Source of the DNA: Acidobacteriota bacterium
Lineage (GTDB): Bacteria; Acidobacteriota; Terriglobia; 2-12-FULL-54-10
Assembly (NCBI GenBank): GCA_016191085.1
Contig: JACPPJ010000073.1
Coordinates: 1-40,069 of the forward strand
Direction: 5' to 3'
DNA length: 40,069 bases
Position 1 is the first letter of the stretch; each line of letters starts with the position of its first letter. Both the position numbers and the translations under genes were made by a program. The notes under the pieces are model-generated. The model did no database searches and was not told the DNA's origin. It saw only the letters and a program-made list of their open reading frames with translations. Shown one piece after another: positions 17,122 through 25,245 of this stretch.

Positions 17122-18172
17122 CGTGGTTCGTCGAAACAGCAAGACAGGATTTCGGCGCGCTGGCGGTAAAATCGTATCCCTGTTCGTCGCCTCGACTCTG
17201 CTGTGGTTGCTGACAGCAGCGCACCCGCAGTTCGGCGCTGCCCAACAGGACCGGCAGGCGCCTGGAGCAAACCTGGGCGGCCAATCTCCGGTCCCGCCTC
17301 CAGCCCCCCCCAAGAACTCCGCCAAAAACGAGTTCCGTCTGAAAGTCGAAGCGGATCTGGTGGTGTTGAACGCTACGGTTCTGGACAAAAACAGCAGGCC
17401 TGTAACCGACCTCGCCCAGAGCGACTTTCGGGTATTCGAAAACGGCATGGAGCAAAAGCTGAAGGTCTTCAAGCGCGAAGACATCCCGGTCTCCGTCGGG
17501 ATCATGGTGGATAACAGCGGCAGCATGAGAGACAAGCGAAGAGGTGTAAACGCCGCCGCGCTCAAATTCGTGCGCACCAGCAATCCGCTCGATGAAGTCT
17601 TCATCGTCAATTTCAACGATGAAGCGTTCCTGGACGCGGACTTCACCGATAACATCAAGCTGCTCGAAGAGGGTTTGGAAAAGATCGACTCCCGTGGCGG
17701 CACGGCTTTGTACGACGCGCTTGAAATGTCGTTGAAGTACCTCGTCGATAAGGGGACTCGAGACAAGAAGGTGCTGCTGGTCGTCACTGACGGCGAGGAC
17801 AACGCCAGCCGCGCCTCACTGGAACAAGTTGTAAAGCAGGTACAGCGATCCGACGTCATGATCTACACGGTTGGGCTACTGGCGGACGAAGGAGGCAGTT
17901 CGCTGCGGCGCGCCAAACGCGCACTGGAGGCCTTCTCCAAAGCCAGCGGCGGCTCGGCTTTTTTCCCGAAGAACCCATCCGAAGTGGACAGCATCGCAAC
18001 AAATATCTCCAATGACATTCGCAATCAGTTCGTTCTCGCTTACACGCCCACCAACGCCGCGCACGATGGGACGTTCAGGAAGGTGGAGGTCAAAGTGAAC
18101 TCCCGGAAATACGGCAAGCTGATGGTCCGCACCCGCACAGGCTACTACGCCAAAGAACACCCCGCCGGATGA
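17105..18172 (+). CDS. Secreted VWFA-related protein, second copy
   Basis: 355 residues, a diverged tandem paralogue of the preceding gene. Basic N-terminus and signal helix (IVSLFVASTLLWLLTAA, then HPQFGAAQ), a Pro-rich linker (VPPPAPPKN), the domain DFRVFENGMEQKLKVFKRED, the metal site DNSGSM, GGTALYDALEM and VTDGEDN, and the Ig-like end RTGYYAKEHP. All MIDAS residues are present. ATG 17105 overlaps the end of the first copy; GTG 17123 is an alternative start. The overlap suggests translational coupling and joint function, perhaps as a hetero-oligomer at the cell surface. Confidence 0.83.
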   Translation: MRQCNNVVRRNSKTGFRRAGGKIVSLFVASTLLWLLTAAHPQFGAAQQDRQAPGANLGGQSPVPPPAPPKNSAKNEFRLKVEADLVVLNATVLDKNSRPVTDLAQSDFRVFENGMEQKLKVFKREDIPVSVGIMVDNSGSMRDKRRGVNAAALKFVRTSNPLDEVFIVNFNDEAFLDADFTDNIKLLEEGLEKIDSRGGTALYDALEMSLKYLVDKGTRDKKVLLVVTDGEDNASRASLEQVVKQVQRSDVMIYTVGLLADEGGSSLRRAKRALEAFSKASGGSAFFPKNPSEVDSIATNISNDIRNQFVLAYTPTNAAHDGTFRKVEVKVNSRKYGKLMVRTRTGYYAKEHPAG

Positions 18173-18235
18173 CTTAGTGCTAAGTGACAAGTGTCTTCGG
18201 TCGGCACTCTTCACTTGTGACTCGTCACTGCCCAC
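18173..18235. repeat. Palindromic heptanucleotide array between convergent genes
   Basis: Nine consecutive 7-base units: CTTAGTG, CTAAGTG, ACAAGTG, TCTTCGG, TCGGCAC, TCTTCAC, TTGTGAC, TCGTCAC, TGCCCAC. The first three end in AGTG and the last units in CAC or GAC, giving dyad symmetry around TCTTCGG. It fills the gap between the convergent VWFA and recR genes and could serve as a bidirectional stem-loop terminator. Confidence 0.65.
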
Positions 18236-18237
18236 CA

Positions 18238-18837
18238 TTAAATCGCTTTGCGCCCTTCCATGGCTCTGGCGATGGTGACTTCATCTACATATTCGAGATC
18301 GCTGCCGACCGGTACTCCCATCGCAATCCGAGTAACATTGACACCCAGCGGCTTCAGGAGTTTCGAGAGGTACGTGGCGGTGGCCTCGCCGTCAACGGTG
18401 GGATTGGTCGCCACGATCACCTCCTCCACGGTCCCGCCATTCACGCGCTCCGTCAGATTTGCGATTCGCAGTTGCTCGGGGCCGATTCCCTGCAACGGAG
18501 ACAGTGCTCCATGCAGCACGTGATAGTAGCCGCGGTATTGGCCGGTTCTCTCGATGGGCAGGATGTTTCCCGGCTCTTCCACAATACAAAGCTGTTTAGC
18601 GTTACGCGCCGGGTCCGAGCAGATGAAGCACGGGTTCGATTCCGTGACGTTATTACAAACATCGCAGAGCCTGATCTTGTCTTTGAGGTCGAGGATGGCG
18701 GCGGCGATCTCTTCCACCTCACCACGTCCCGTTTTGAGAATGTGGAAGCCGATACGTTGCGCGGACTTCGGCCCTATACCGGGCAGCCGGCGTAGCGCCT
18801 CAATCAAACGGGACATTGGTTTGGAATGTTCAGGCAT
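18238..18837 (-). CDS. recR: Recombination protein RecR
   Basis: 199 residues, normal size. It works with RecF/RecO to load RecA at gaps. Helix-hairpin-helix [19 protein letters not shown] near the N-terminus, a four-cysteine zinc finger [16 protein letters not shown] (about 57-72), then a Toprim domain ([33 protein letters not shown]). Last gene of the dnaX-ybaB-recR group, a conserved bacterial order. A start at the downstream ATG 18816 (MSRLIEAL) is also possible. Confidence 0.96.
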   Translation of the reverse strand: MPEHSKPMSRLIEALRRLPGIGPKSAQRIGFHILKTGRGEVEEIAAAILDLKDKIRLCDVCNNVTESNPCFICSDPARNAKQLCIVEEPGNILPIERTGQYRGYYHVLHGALSPLQGIGPEQLRIANLTERVNGGTVEEVIVATNPTVDGEATATYLSKLLKPLGVNVTRIAMGVPVGSDLEYVDEVTIARAMEGRKAI

Positions 18838-18849
18838 ACTTGCGTATTC

Positions 18850-18919
18850 ACCACAGAGGCCACAGCGGACCTGAGTTTTTCATTCTCCGTTTCTCTGTAT
18901 TCTCTCTGTGCTCTGTGGT
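18850..18919. repeat. ACCACAGAG...CTCTGTGGT inverted repeat
   Basis: ACCACAGAG (18850-18858) is matched by CTCTGTGGT (18911-18919); flanking bases extend the match imperfectly (GGCCACAG against CTCTCTGTG). It fills the recR-ybaB gap. This ACAGAG-type dyad recurs between genes in many bacterial genomes. Confidence 0.6.
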
Positions 18920-18929
18920 AAAAGCTTTT

Positions 18930-19241
18930 TTATCCCCCCAATAATCCGGGCGGCAGTTTCAATCCTCCGGCGAGTCCTCCCAGTTTCTCGGCTAACGCTT
19001 CGTCGACTTTTCTACCGGCTTCGTTTACGGCGGCTTGGATCAAGTCCTGCAGCATCTCTACATCGCCGCCCTTCATTGCTTCCGGATCAATCTTCACCCT
19101 CAGCACGCGCTTGGAGCCGTTCATGGTGACTGTCACTATTCCGCCACCGGAGGAGGCCTCCAGACGCAATGTTTCCAACTGCTGCTGGATGTCCTCCTGC
19201 ACCTTTTTCATTTGGCTCAGCATCTGCTGCAGGTCGCGCAT
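18930..19241 (-). CDS. ybaB: Nucleoid-associated protein YbaB/EbfC
   Basis: 103 residues, typical length. A small dimeric DNA-binding protein. The MRDLQQMLSQMKKVQEDIQQ helix is followed by the sheet VTVTMNGSKRVLRVKIDPEA and the end helix DLIQAAVNEAGRKVDEAL. Its ribosome site AAGGAG is inside the last codons of dnaX; the dnaX stop (19243) and ybaB ATG (19241) are adjacent, which points to coupled translation. It ends in GGLAGGLKLPPGLLGG, the usual Gly/Leu-rich tail. Confidence 0.95.
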   Translation of the reverse strand: MRDLQQMLSQMKKVQEDIQQQLETLRLEASSGGGIVTVTMNGSKRVLRVKIDPEAMKGGDVEMLQDLIQAAVNEAGRKVDEALAEKLGGLAGGLKLPPGLLGG

Positions 19242-19242
19242 T

Positions 19243-21009
19243 TCATTGCTCCTTACGGTTGCGGATCACGCGAGCCGGTTTTCCGAATAACTGTTCGAAC
19301 TCGGCAATCTCGGGGTCCTTGCTGGCAGGTCCTGCAGAAGGCGCGCCGGGTTGCTGGGTACTCACGCTGGACTTGGCTGTTTTCCGTTCACGGGGACTTT
19401 GCTGGCCCGCATTGGCCAAAATCAATTTCAACTTGCGTCCCAGCACAGCGCCGCAGACTTGCTCCAGATGTTTCCGGTCCATCTCCGTAAGTGCGCCGGC
19501 GAGCCGGGCGTCAGCGAGTGCGACACCTATCTCCGTTTCGCCAAACGACCACCGAGCTTCCTGGACCAAATTCAACATGCCGAAGCGGGATTGCTCCTCG
19601 AGCTTCTGTAAGATCCCCTGAACCCATACTTGCTCATGCTCAGATATTTCCGTCTCGATTCCTGGAACTGAGCTTGCGGGAGGCTCCGATTCTGACTGGC
19701 GACGGGCCTCCTGGCCGGTCCTGGGGGATGAGGCGGGAGCGTCGTCACCATGTGCGGCGGGCTCCGGCGGTGGAGCCGATGGCATTTGCCGCTTGCGAAG
19801 CAGGTCTTGTTCCCAGGGTGTTAGCTTGGCCGGACGCGATGCCTGGGGCGCCGGTTCAGCAGTTGGCGCGGGTTGGGCAGTTAAGTTCTCCGCACGCGCC
19901 AGTAGTTCCTCAATCGCAGTCAGCCGTTCTGCTTCTACCAGCTTCAGCAGTCCCAGCTCCATCTGAAACCGCGGCTCCATGCTGAAGCGAAGCTGCTGGT
20001 AAAGGTGCAGCAGGATCTCCAGGCATCGTGTGAGGCTCTCTTCCGTGAAACCTTCTGCGAGCGAAGCCAGCCGCTGCGTCTCCTCCGGCGATGTCTCCAG
20101 CAGATGAGGCTCGGGGCCGGATACGCGAATCACCAGAAGGTTCCGCGCTGTGCGCACCAGTTGCGCACAAAAGTGTGTTAGTTGGTAGCCCTCGTCTACC
20201 AGCCGTTCCACAACCTGGAGCATGCGCTCGCGCTGGCGTGCTTTGATGGCCTCGAAAACCTCTTCGATCAAGACGGAAGGCGGCTCGCCGAGAAAGCGCC
20301 TCACCGCCGCCCCTTCCAATCGATCGCCGAAGGCGGCAATTGCCTGCTCCAATCTCGACAGCGCATCGCGCAGGCTACCCCCGCCCGATTTGGCAAGTAT
20401 GGCCAGCGATTCCGCGTCCGCTTCCACCTTTTCGCCGGCACAAACTTTCTCCAGTTGCTTGACGATCTCGGCGAATGTCAATGTGTGCAGAGAGAAGTGC
20501 TGGCAGCGCGAGAGGATCGTCTCGGGAAACTGGTGTACTTCCGTTGTGGCAAGCAGGAAGATGACGTGGCCGGGAGGCTCCTCCAATATCTTGAGCAGCG
20601 CGTTGAAGCCTTCCGTAGTGATCTGATGTGCCTCATCAATGATGAAAACTTTGTAGCGGTCGCGCGCCGGAGCGTAGCGGGCGTTCTCGCGTAGCTCGCG
20701 GACCGCGTCAATGCCGCGGTTGGAAGCGGCGTCGATCTCAATCACGTCAACGGAACGGCTAGCGGCAATCTCGGTGCAGGAGTCGCACTCGCCGCATGGC
20801 TCCGGCGCCGGACCACGGTGGCAGTTCAGTGATTTGGCGATCAGCCGCGCCAACGTTGTCTTGCCCGTTCCGCGCTGGCCCGAAAAGATGTAGCCGTGGC
20901 CGATGCGGTTCAGGCGAATGGCGTTCTGCAGCGTCTGAGTGACGTGCTTTTGCCCGATCACCTCTGAGAATTTCTGCGGACGCCAAGTCCGTGCGATTAC
21001 TTGATACAA
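19243..21009 (-). CDS. dnaX: DNA polymerase III subunit gamma/tau
   Basis: 588 residues. Clamp-loader ATPase. Walker A GQRGTGKTT (about 44-52), zinc module CHRGPAPEPCGECDSC, Walker B FIIDEAH, the SRC motif (ILSRCQHF) and sensor 2 region GGGSLRDALS. Domain III is followed by a Pro/Ala-rich tau linker (TAQPAPTAEPAPQAS) and a C-terminal domain. The start appears to be TTG 21009 (family start YQVIARTWRP); no strong ribosome site is seen. I found no A-rich slippery heptamer like the E. coli gamma-frameshift site. It lies 40 bases downstream of the SRP RNA. Confidence 0.95.
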   Translation of the reverse strand: MYQVIARTWRPQKFSEVIGQKHVTQTLQNAIRLNRIGHGYIFSGQRGTGKTTLARLIAKSLNCHRGPAPEPCGECDSCTEIAASRSVDVIEIDAASNRGIDAVRELRENARYAPARDRYKVFIIDEAHQITTEGFNALLKILEEPPGHVIFLLATTEVHQFPETILSRCQHFSLHTLTFAEIVKQLEKVCAGEKVEADAESLAILAKSGGGSLRDALSRLEQAIAAFGDRLEGAAVRRFLGEPPSVLIEEVFEAIKARQRERMLQVVERLVDEGYQLTHFCAQLVRTARNLLVIRVSGPEPHLLETSPEETQRLASLAEGFTEESLTRCLEILLHLYQQLRFSMEPRFQMELGLLKLVEAERLTAIEELLARAENLTAQPAPTAEPAPQASRPAKLTPWEQDLLRKRQMPSAPPPEPAAHGDDAPASSPRTGQEARRQSESEPPASSVPGIETEISEHEQVWVQGILQKLEEQSRFGMLNLVQEARWSFGETEIGVALADARLAGALTEMDRKHLEQVCGAVLGRKLKLILANAGQQSPRERKTAKSSVSTQQPGAPSAGPASKDPEIAEFEQLFGKPARVIRNRKEQ

Positions 21010-21049
21010 GTGATTCTTAGCCGGGGAGCGGTGGCTTCCCTATTGGTCA

Positions 21050-21149
21050 GACTTCGGGTGATTCTGTGGCACACCGAAGGTCCCTCTACCGTTGCTTCCT
21101 TCCGGACCTGGCGGGGTTCGAAGGCTTCTGTTGCACAGAGCCCGAAGCC
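21050..21149 (-). ncRNA. ffs: Signal recognition particle RNA (4.5S type)
   Basis: On the minus strand the SRP domain IV core CCAGGTCCGGAAGGAAGC is complete, with the GGAA tetraloop, and the asymmetric loop region continues as AACGGTAGAGGGACC. The ends pair: CTTCGGGCTCTGTG at the 5' side with CACAGAATCACCCGAAG at the 3' side, giving one long hairpin of about 100 nt without an Alu domain, like the E. coli 4.5S RNA. With Ffh it targets membrane proteins to FtsY. Placement directly before dnaX is a common bacterial arrangement. Exact ends are inferred from pairing. Confidence 0.92.
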
Positions 21150-21172
21150 TGATAAGCGTGAACTGGTGCTTA

Positions 21173-22033
21173 CTACGACTCAATCTTAACACCCCCTGCG
21201 GAGAGTGGCAAACGCCCTGATCTCGTATCTGACAGCGTGAACTCAGCCCAAGCGACGGTATGGTCGGAGGCTGACGGCGCCTTGCGCGGCTCCAGATCTA
21301 CATCGGCGGCCGCGCAACAGTTCGCGAGCGGATATGTGGCGAGGATGTGATCGATCCGCCAGCCCCAGTTGTTCTCAAATGCATTTCTGAAGTAATCCCA
21401 GTACGTGTACTGCACTCTGTCCGGATGCAACTTGCGGAATACGTCTACGAACCCCCACGACACCACGTTCTTGTAGGCGTTGCGCGCATCAATGTGGAAA
21501 TCAACATCATTGACTCGGCGGTCCGGGTGATAGACATCAATCGGCTCAGGCGCAACGTTAAGGTCGCCTAACCACACTACCGGTTTTGCTGGATTAAGAT
21601 TCTTTTCCAGGTATCGGCGGAACCGCGCGAACCATTTTAATTTGAATTGGTATTTGTCGGAGTTGATTCTATAGCCCTGAGGAATATATGTGTTCAGAAT
21701 AGTGGAGCCATTGATGACGGTTTGCAGGAGGCGCGCGTCTTCGATATCAGGTCCTTCTTCAAAACCGTATACTACGGTATCCGCTTGGCGCAGGCTGATC
21801 GTAGCGACACCGTTGTAACCTTTCATCCCGCGAAAGTATACGTAATAGCCAGCGTCCTTGAACGCACCCACGGGAAACTCCTGGTCCTGGACCTTTGTCT
21901 CCTGTAAGCACAGGATGTCGGGACGATGGCGGCTCAGCCACTCCAATACGATGTGCAGGCGTTTGCGGATGGAATTGACGTTGTAATTATTAATAAACAC
22001 ACCCAAGCTCAACCGGGCAGCTCCGGCTGCCAT
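21173..22033 (-). CDS. xthA: Exodeoxyribonuclease III (AP endonuclease)
   Basis: 286 residues from ATG 22033, or 275 from GTG 22000, which gives the family-like start MFINNYNVNSIRKRL; the shorter form matches the usual 260-270 residues better. It repairs abasic sites and trims 3' ends. Catalytic set: N in YNVNSIR, E in LQETKV, GDLNVAPE (Asp and Asn), RIDHILAT and the SDH histidine (ASDHTVAWAEF). All present. The 3' end lies 23 bases before the SRP RNA. Its start lies within 60 bases of the left end of the prophage remnant, on the opposite strand. Confidence 0.92.
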   Translation of the reverse strand: MAAGAARLSLGVFINNYNVNSIRKRLHIVLEWLSRHRPDILCLQETKVQDQEFPVGAFKDAGYYVYFRGMKGYNGVATISLRQADTVVYGFEEGPDIEDARLLQTVINGSTILNTYIPQGYRINSDKYQFKLKWFARFRRYLEKNLNPAKPVVWLGDLNVAPEPIDVYHPDRRVNDVDFHIDARNAYKNVVSWGFVDVFRKLHPDRVQYTYWDYFRNAFENNWGWRIDHILATYPLANCCAAADVDLEPRKAPSASDHTVAWAEFTLSDTRSGRLPLSAGGVKIES

Positions 22034-22058
22034 TACTCCCCAGAAAGGAACACGAACC

Positions 22059-22394
22059 ATGGCTGATGAAATCGTTGAACAGCAAAACGCCGCACCCGCG
22101 ATTGACGTTGAGGCAATCAAGGCGGAAGCGAGAAAGCAGGGCTATGCGGATGCCTGCGAGATTGTGCAACTCTGCGCGTTGGCCGGGATGCCGGCAAAAG
22201 CGGCAGCGCTGCTGGCGCGCCAAGCCGCTCCCGCTGATGCCCGCCAGCAACTTCTGGAAGCACGGGCGGCCGAAAACGCCGGCGAGATTCACTCTCACGT
22301 AATGCCGGACACCGGCACGCAATCGAAACCCAACGTCGAAAACAACCCGGTCGTGAAGGCCGTAGAGCGACTGATCGCGAAAGGAGGCAGGTAA
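22059..22394 (+). CDS. Phage scaffold domain (C-terminal part of a head-protease/scaffold gene)
   Basis: 111 residues. The acidic-helical pattern IKAEARKQGYADACEIVQLC, LAGMPAKAAALLARQ, QQLLEARAAENAGEI and the end NPVVKAVERLIAKGG matches the scaffold tail of phage S49/ClpP-like head proteases. In lambda-like phages the scaffold is also made from an internal start, and here AAAGGA lies 9 bases before ATG 22059, so this may be that internal start with the protease half deleted. Followed directly by the head decoration gene. It marks the left edge of recognisable phage DNA. Confidence 0.6.
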   Translation: MADEIVEQQNAAPAIDVEAIKAEARKQGYADACEIVQLCALAGMPAKAAALLARQAAPADARQQLLEARAAENAGEIHSHVMPDTGTQSKPNVENNPVVKAVERLIAKGGR

Positions 22395-22769
22395 ATGCCC
22401 GTTCAAACCGAATCGAAATATCTCGGCGACTGGCTGAAGTTCGAAGAAGACAACCTGTACAGCCGCGAAGAGGTCACGGTCGTTTCCGGCCAGAACCTGG
22501 GGAGAGGAACCCTGATTGGGAAAATCACCGCGAGCGGGAAAATCACCCAACTCGCGCCAGCCGCTGCCGATGGCTCCGAAGCAGCTACCGGTGTGCTGTT
22601 GCTTCCGGTGGATGCAAGCGCCGCAGACCATCCCGGCGTCATCATCGCCCGGCACGCGATCTGTTCCGATAACGGGCTGGTCTGGCCCGGCGGCATAACC
22701 AGCGGTCAGAAAACCACCGCCATCAACCAACTCAAAGCCCTGGGCATCCTCGTCCGGGAAGGAGCATAA
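22395..22769 (+). CDS. Phage head decoration protein (lambda gpD-like)
   Basis: 124 residues, normal size. It should sit as trimers on the expanded capsid and stabilise it. Features: a polar start (YLGDWLKFEEDNLYSREEVT), a GTLIGKITASGKITQLAPAAADGSEAATGVLL core and HPGVIIARHAIC, as in the HDPD family. AAAGGAGG lies 6 bases before ATG. It is followed after 6 bases by the capsid gene, the standard order in lambdoid head modules. The gene looks intact although its partner capsid gene is destroyed. Confidence 0.82.
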   Translation: MPVQTESKYLGDWLKFEEDNLYSREEVTVVSGQNLGRGTLIGKITASGKITQLAPAAADGSEAATGVLLLPVDASAADHPGVIIARHAICSDNGLVWPGGITSGQKTTAINQLKALGILVREGA

Positions 22770-22775
22770 CCACTC

Positions 22776-23057
22776 ATGCCAATCCTGAATCCCTTTGCAA
22801 CTGACGCCTTCGATATGGTGGCGCTAACCGCCGCCATTAATAAAATCCCGAACAATTACGGACGCCTGGAGCAGTTGAGTCTCATGCCTCCTGAGGGAGT
22901 TCGCACCCGCACCATCATCATCGAAGAGATGAGCGGCGTATTGAACCTGCTTCCCACTCAGCCTGTCGGCGCGCCCGGCACACTTGGCACTCGGGGCAAG
23001 CGCAAGGTGCGTTCGTTTGTCATCCCCCACATCCCACACGATGATGCCGTTCTGCAT
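22776..23057 (+). pseudogene. Major capsid protein E, N-terminal third only
   Basis: About 94 residues of a lambda gpE-type capsid protein: MPILNPFATDAFDMVALTAA, then INKIPNNYGRLEQL and the FVIPHIPHDDAVL motif. After that motif the family likeness stops at about 23055; the frame stays open by chance to 23309 but encodes shifted tape-measure sequence. A strong GAAGGAG precedes the ATG. The remaining two thirds of the capsid gene and everything up to the tape-measure gene were deleted. No functional shell protein can be made. Confidence 0.8.
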
Positions 23058-23784
23058 CGGGCATTCGAATGCAGCAGCGCTTGCCGGGATTGGTCTGTTC
23101 CTGGGCGGCATGCAACGAGGCGGAGTTTCGGGCCTTGCCATGACGACTGCGGGCGGCGCGTTGACCGGCTTCAAATTCGGCGGGCCTGTAGGAGCTGCAA
23201 TCGGCGCGGGCGTTGGCTTTGTCGCTGGACTTTTTGGCCTGTTCCGCGAAAGCCCCGAAGACAAGGCTCGGAAAAAGATCAGGCAGACCTACGGCGTGGA
23301 GATCCATGACAAGGGCGTGCTGCGCGAGATCGTTGAAATGGCGAAACAAGGTTTCGGCGGCAATCTTGACATGGCGATCCGCAGCCCACAGGTTCGGGAC
23401 CTGATTGAGCTCTACGCAATGACCACGGGGCAGAGCGCCAGCGGCCTCCCGGCCAAGATGAGTGCGGTGTCGCTCGTTCAAACCAGCGGCTCTTTGTTCC
23501 AGCAACCCGGCTTCTCGAACGGAAGTCCACTCTCCTCGTTGGGAGGAGCTTTGTCGACCATTGGCTTGGATCGGATCGGGGCGGGCAGCCCAGCGAATGC
23601 AGGTCCGATGGTGATTAATATCACTGTCCCAGGCGCAAAAGAATTCTTTGAGAAAGAAACAGTGCGGGTAGTCGTGGAGAATCCACGCGCGGTGCAGTCA
23701 GCGGCCGTGAACGCAATTAGGGCGAATTCGAATCGGCGCGAGATGACCAGCCTACAACTCAGTCCAGGATCACTGACCAGCTAA
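23058..23784 (+). pseudogene. Tape-measure protein, C-terminal part only
   Basis: About 240 residues in a different frame from the capsid fragment. It is Gly/Ala-rich and hydrophobic (LAGIGLFLGGMQRGG, GAAIGAGVGFVAGLFGLF), then charged (RESPEDKARKKIRQTYGV), ending with a Ser/Gly-rich region and MVINITVPGAKEFFEKE. This is the usual C-terminal layout of siphophage tail tape-measure or tail-length proteins. The frame is open from 22984, but similarity starts only near 23060. No start codon with a ribosome site exists at the junction, so it is probably silent. Confidence 0.65.
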
Positions 23785-23799
23785 ACCTTACTGGCACGC

Positions 23800-23813
23800 G
23801 GTCACTGGTCACT
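23800..23813. repeat. GGTCACT heptanucleotide pair
   Basis: GGTCACT twice in tandem (23800-23813) in the gap after the tape-measure fragment. An inverted relative (CACTGACCAG) lies at 23771-23780, overlapping the end of the fragment. Confidence 0.45.
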
Positions 23814-23859
23814 GTTTGAAACTGAGTTTATGATCGGCGGTCAACAGGCGATGGACTGG

Positions 23860-24372
23860 CTACAAGCCTGGCTGTTTGACTTCCGGTTTGATGTACGACC
23901 AATGGCTATGGGTAATTTTCCATTTGCCGTCGATTCGGCTGTAGACTTCTGTCGAGTTCCAGCGAGCCAATACTACTTCCGACCCATCCTGAACTTTCCC
24001 GTAATTCGTAAGGTTGAAGGTCAAGAGCGCGACATCACCGTAGCGCTGGACCTTGGGATCGATCATTTCATACCGTGGGTCCTTGAACGGGAGTGTCAGG
24101 TTCTTTATCGGCTCAAGTCGCTTCTGCATTGCCTGCAAACCATCGATTCGTGTCTCTGTAGTCGGATCGAAATAGGTTACGTCCGGAGCCATTAGCGAGA
24201 GATAACCTTCTGGGTCTAATTTGACCCAGCGGTCAAGCGCAGACCGTTCGAGTGTGACAAGTTCCTTGAGCAGGGAATCCACAGAGTCTCCTTGTAGCTG
24301 TGCAGCATTGCGACAGGAACCGCCGAAACCAACGTACACGATAACAGTGATCGATAGAAGCAGTTTTCGCAT
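23860..24372 (-). CDS. Exported SnoaL/DUF4440-like protein
   Basis: 170 residues. N-terminal signal sequence (MRKLLLSITVIVYVGFGGSC) with a possible lipid-attachment Cys at position 20, then an NTF2-like fold: LERSALDRWVKLDPEGYLSL, APDVTYFDPTTETRIDGL, VALLTFNLTNYG and the closing strand WKITHSHWSYIKP. This is the SnoaL/DUF4440 type, which includes stress-related and enzyme-like members, so no specific role can be given. AAGGAG precedes ATG 24372. It lies inside the phage remnant on the opposite strand, so it is an inserted cargo gene rather than a virion gene. Confidence 0.75.
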   Translation of the reverse strand: MRKLLLSITVIVYVGFGGSCRNAAQLQGDSVDSLLKELVTLERSALDRWVKLDPEGYLSLMAPDVTYFDPTTETRIDGLQAMQKRLEPIKNLTLPFKDPRYEMIDPKVQRYGDVALLTFNLTNYGKVQDGSEVVLARWNSTEVYSRIDGKWKITHSHWSYIKPEVKQPGL

Positions 24373-24392
24373 CGCGTGTCTCCTTTCGAGAA

Positions 24393-24794
24393 ATGCCCGG
24401 TTCCGTCCAGAATGCTATACCCACGACAGTTCTCCCGCAAAGCCTCTCTAGGGCGTTCGCCCACGCGCGGGAGTACTTAGTACTGGAGAATGAGTACCCC
24501 AACGGCGAATCGCAGCGAAGTCTTCTTGCAGCAACCAGCCGAAAGACTTGGCAACTCGCCAAGCGGCTAACTCCCGCGCAGCTCGCAAGCCTCCGCGCCT
24601 TCTATGACGCCCGCAACGGCCCGCATGAAGCGTTCTATTTTTATGACCCATGGGAAACCTCTCCGAAGTTTTCATACGACCCAACGGGCACCACGACACA
24701 GGGCCGCTACACCGTACGGTTTGGAGGCTATTGGGAGCAGATGGTCGGCATGGGGCGCGCCGATGCGGAGATCACCTTTTTTGAAGTGGCATAA
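24393..24794 (+). CDS. Phage distal-tail-like protein (DUF2460-like)
   Basis: 133 residues. The region AREYLVLENEYPNGESQRSL, then TWQLAKRLTPAQLASLRAFY, HEAFYFYDPWETSP and GRYTVRF is the beta-domain of DUF2460-type tail proteins that cap the tail tube. The first 15 residues (MPGSVQNAIPTTVLP) have no good ribosome site and begin only 21 bases from the start of the inserted SnoaL gene, so the native 5' end may have been replaced. The N-terminal part of the tail protein at 29165 has the same domain pattern and may be a paralogue. Confidence 0.6.
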   Translation: MPGSVQNAIPTTVLPQSLSRAFAHAREYLVLENEYPNGESQRSLLAATSRKTWQLAKRLTPAQLASLRAFYDARNGPHEAFYFYDPWETSPKFSYDPTGTTTQGRYTVRFGGYWEQMVGMGRADAEITFFEVA

Positions 24795-24839
24795 TCTTGC
24801 GCCCCGACCGCCAGAGGGTGCAATCCGAAGTGAGGAACC

Positions 24840-25241
24840 ATGCCCGGTAAATCGCAATCTCACACCGATGCTGTTTTGAATGTTTTGAGGGGAACGAACC
24901 TGATCGCTCCGGCGAGCGTCTACGTCGGCCTGTTTTCTACCGCGCCAACCGATGATGGCTCAACGGGCACCGAACTTTCGGGCAACGGCTATACCCGCCA
25001 ACAGGTGACTTTCGGCGCGCCCGCCGCCGATACCGGAAACCTACGGAAAGTCAGCAACACGAACGTGATCACGTTCGGGCCCGCAACCGCCGACTGGTTG
25101 CAAGCTGTGGCGTTCGGCGTCTGGGATGCGGCCACGAACGGCAACCTGCTGTATTGGGACAGTCTCACCACCGCGAAGACTGTACAAAACGGCGACTCGG
25201 CGCAGTTCGGTATTGGCGCGCTAGTTGTGAAGGAGGATTAA
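24840..25241 (+). CDS. Phage virion protein, mycobacteriophage Gp80-like
   Basis: 133 residues. The opening GKSQSHTDAVLNVLRGTNLI, followed by SVYVGLFSTAPTDDGSTGTE and GNGYTRQQVTFG, is the pattern of the Gp80-like/tail-fibre-annotated phage family, with WLQAVAFGVWDAATNGNLLY as the second conserved block. It is a beta-rich virion component, probably of the tail. TGAGGA precedes the ATG. It appears intact. The exact place in the particle is not known. Confidence 0.65.
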   Translation: MPGKSQSHTDAVLNVLRGTNLIAPASVYVGLFSTAPTDDGSTGTELSGNGYTRQQVTFGAPAADTGNLRKVSNTNVITFGPATADWLQAVAFGVWDAATNGNLLYWDSLTTAKTVQNGDSAQFGIGALVVKED

Positions 25242-25245
25242 TCGA

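Noticed and set aside
16654..17859. Long minus-strand open frame of 401 codons antisense to the VWFA genes
   Set aside because: Ser/Arg/Thr-rich without domain pattern; a codon-bias shadow of two well-supported genes.
19243..21009. Programmed frameshift in dnaX giving gamma
   Set aside because: No A-rich slippery heptamer with a following hairpin was seen; the tau frame is continuous.
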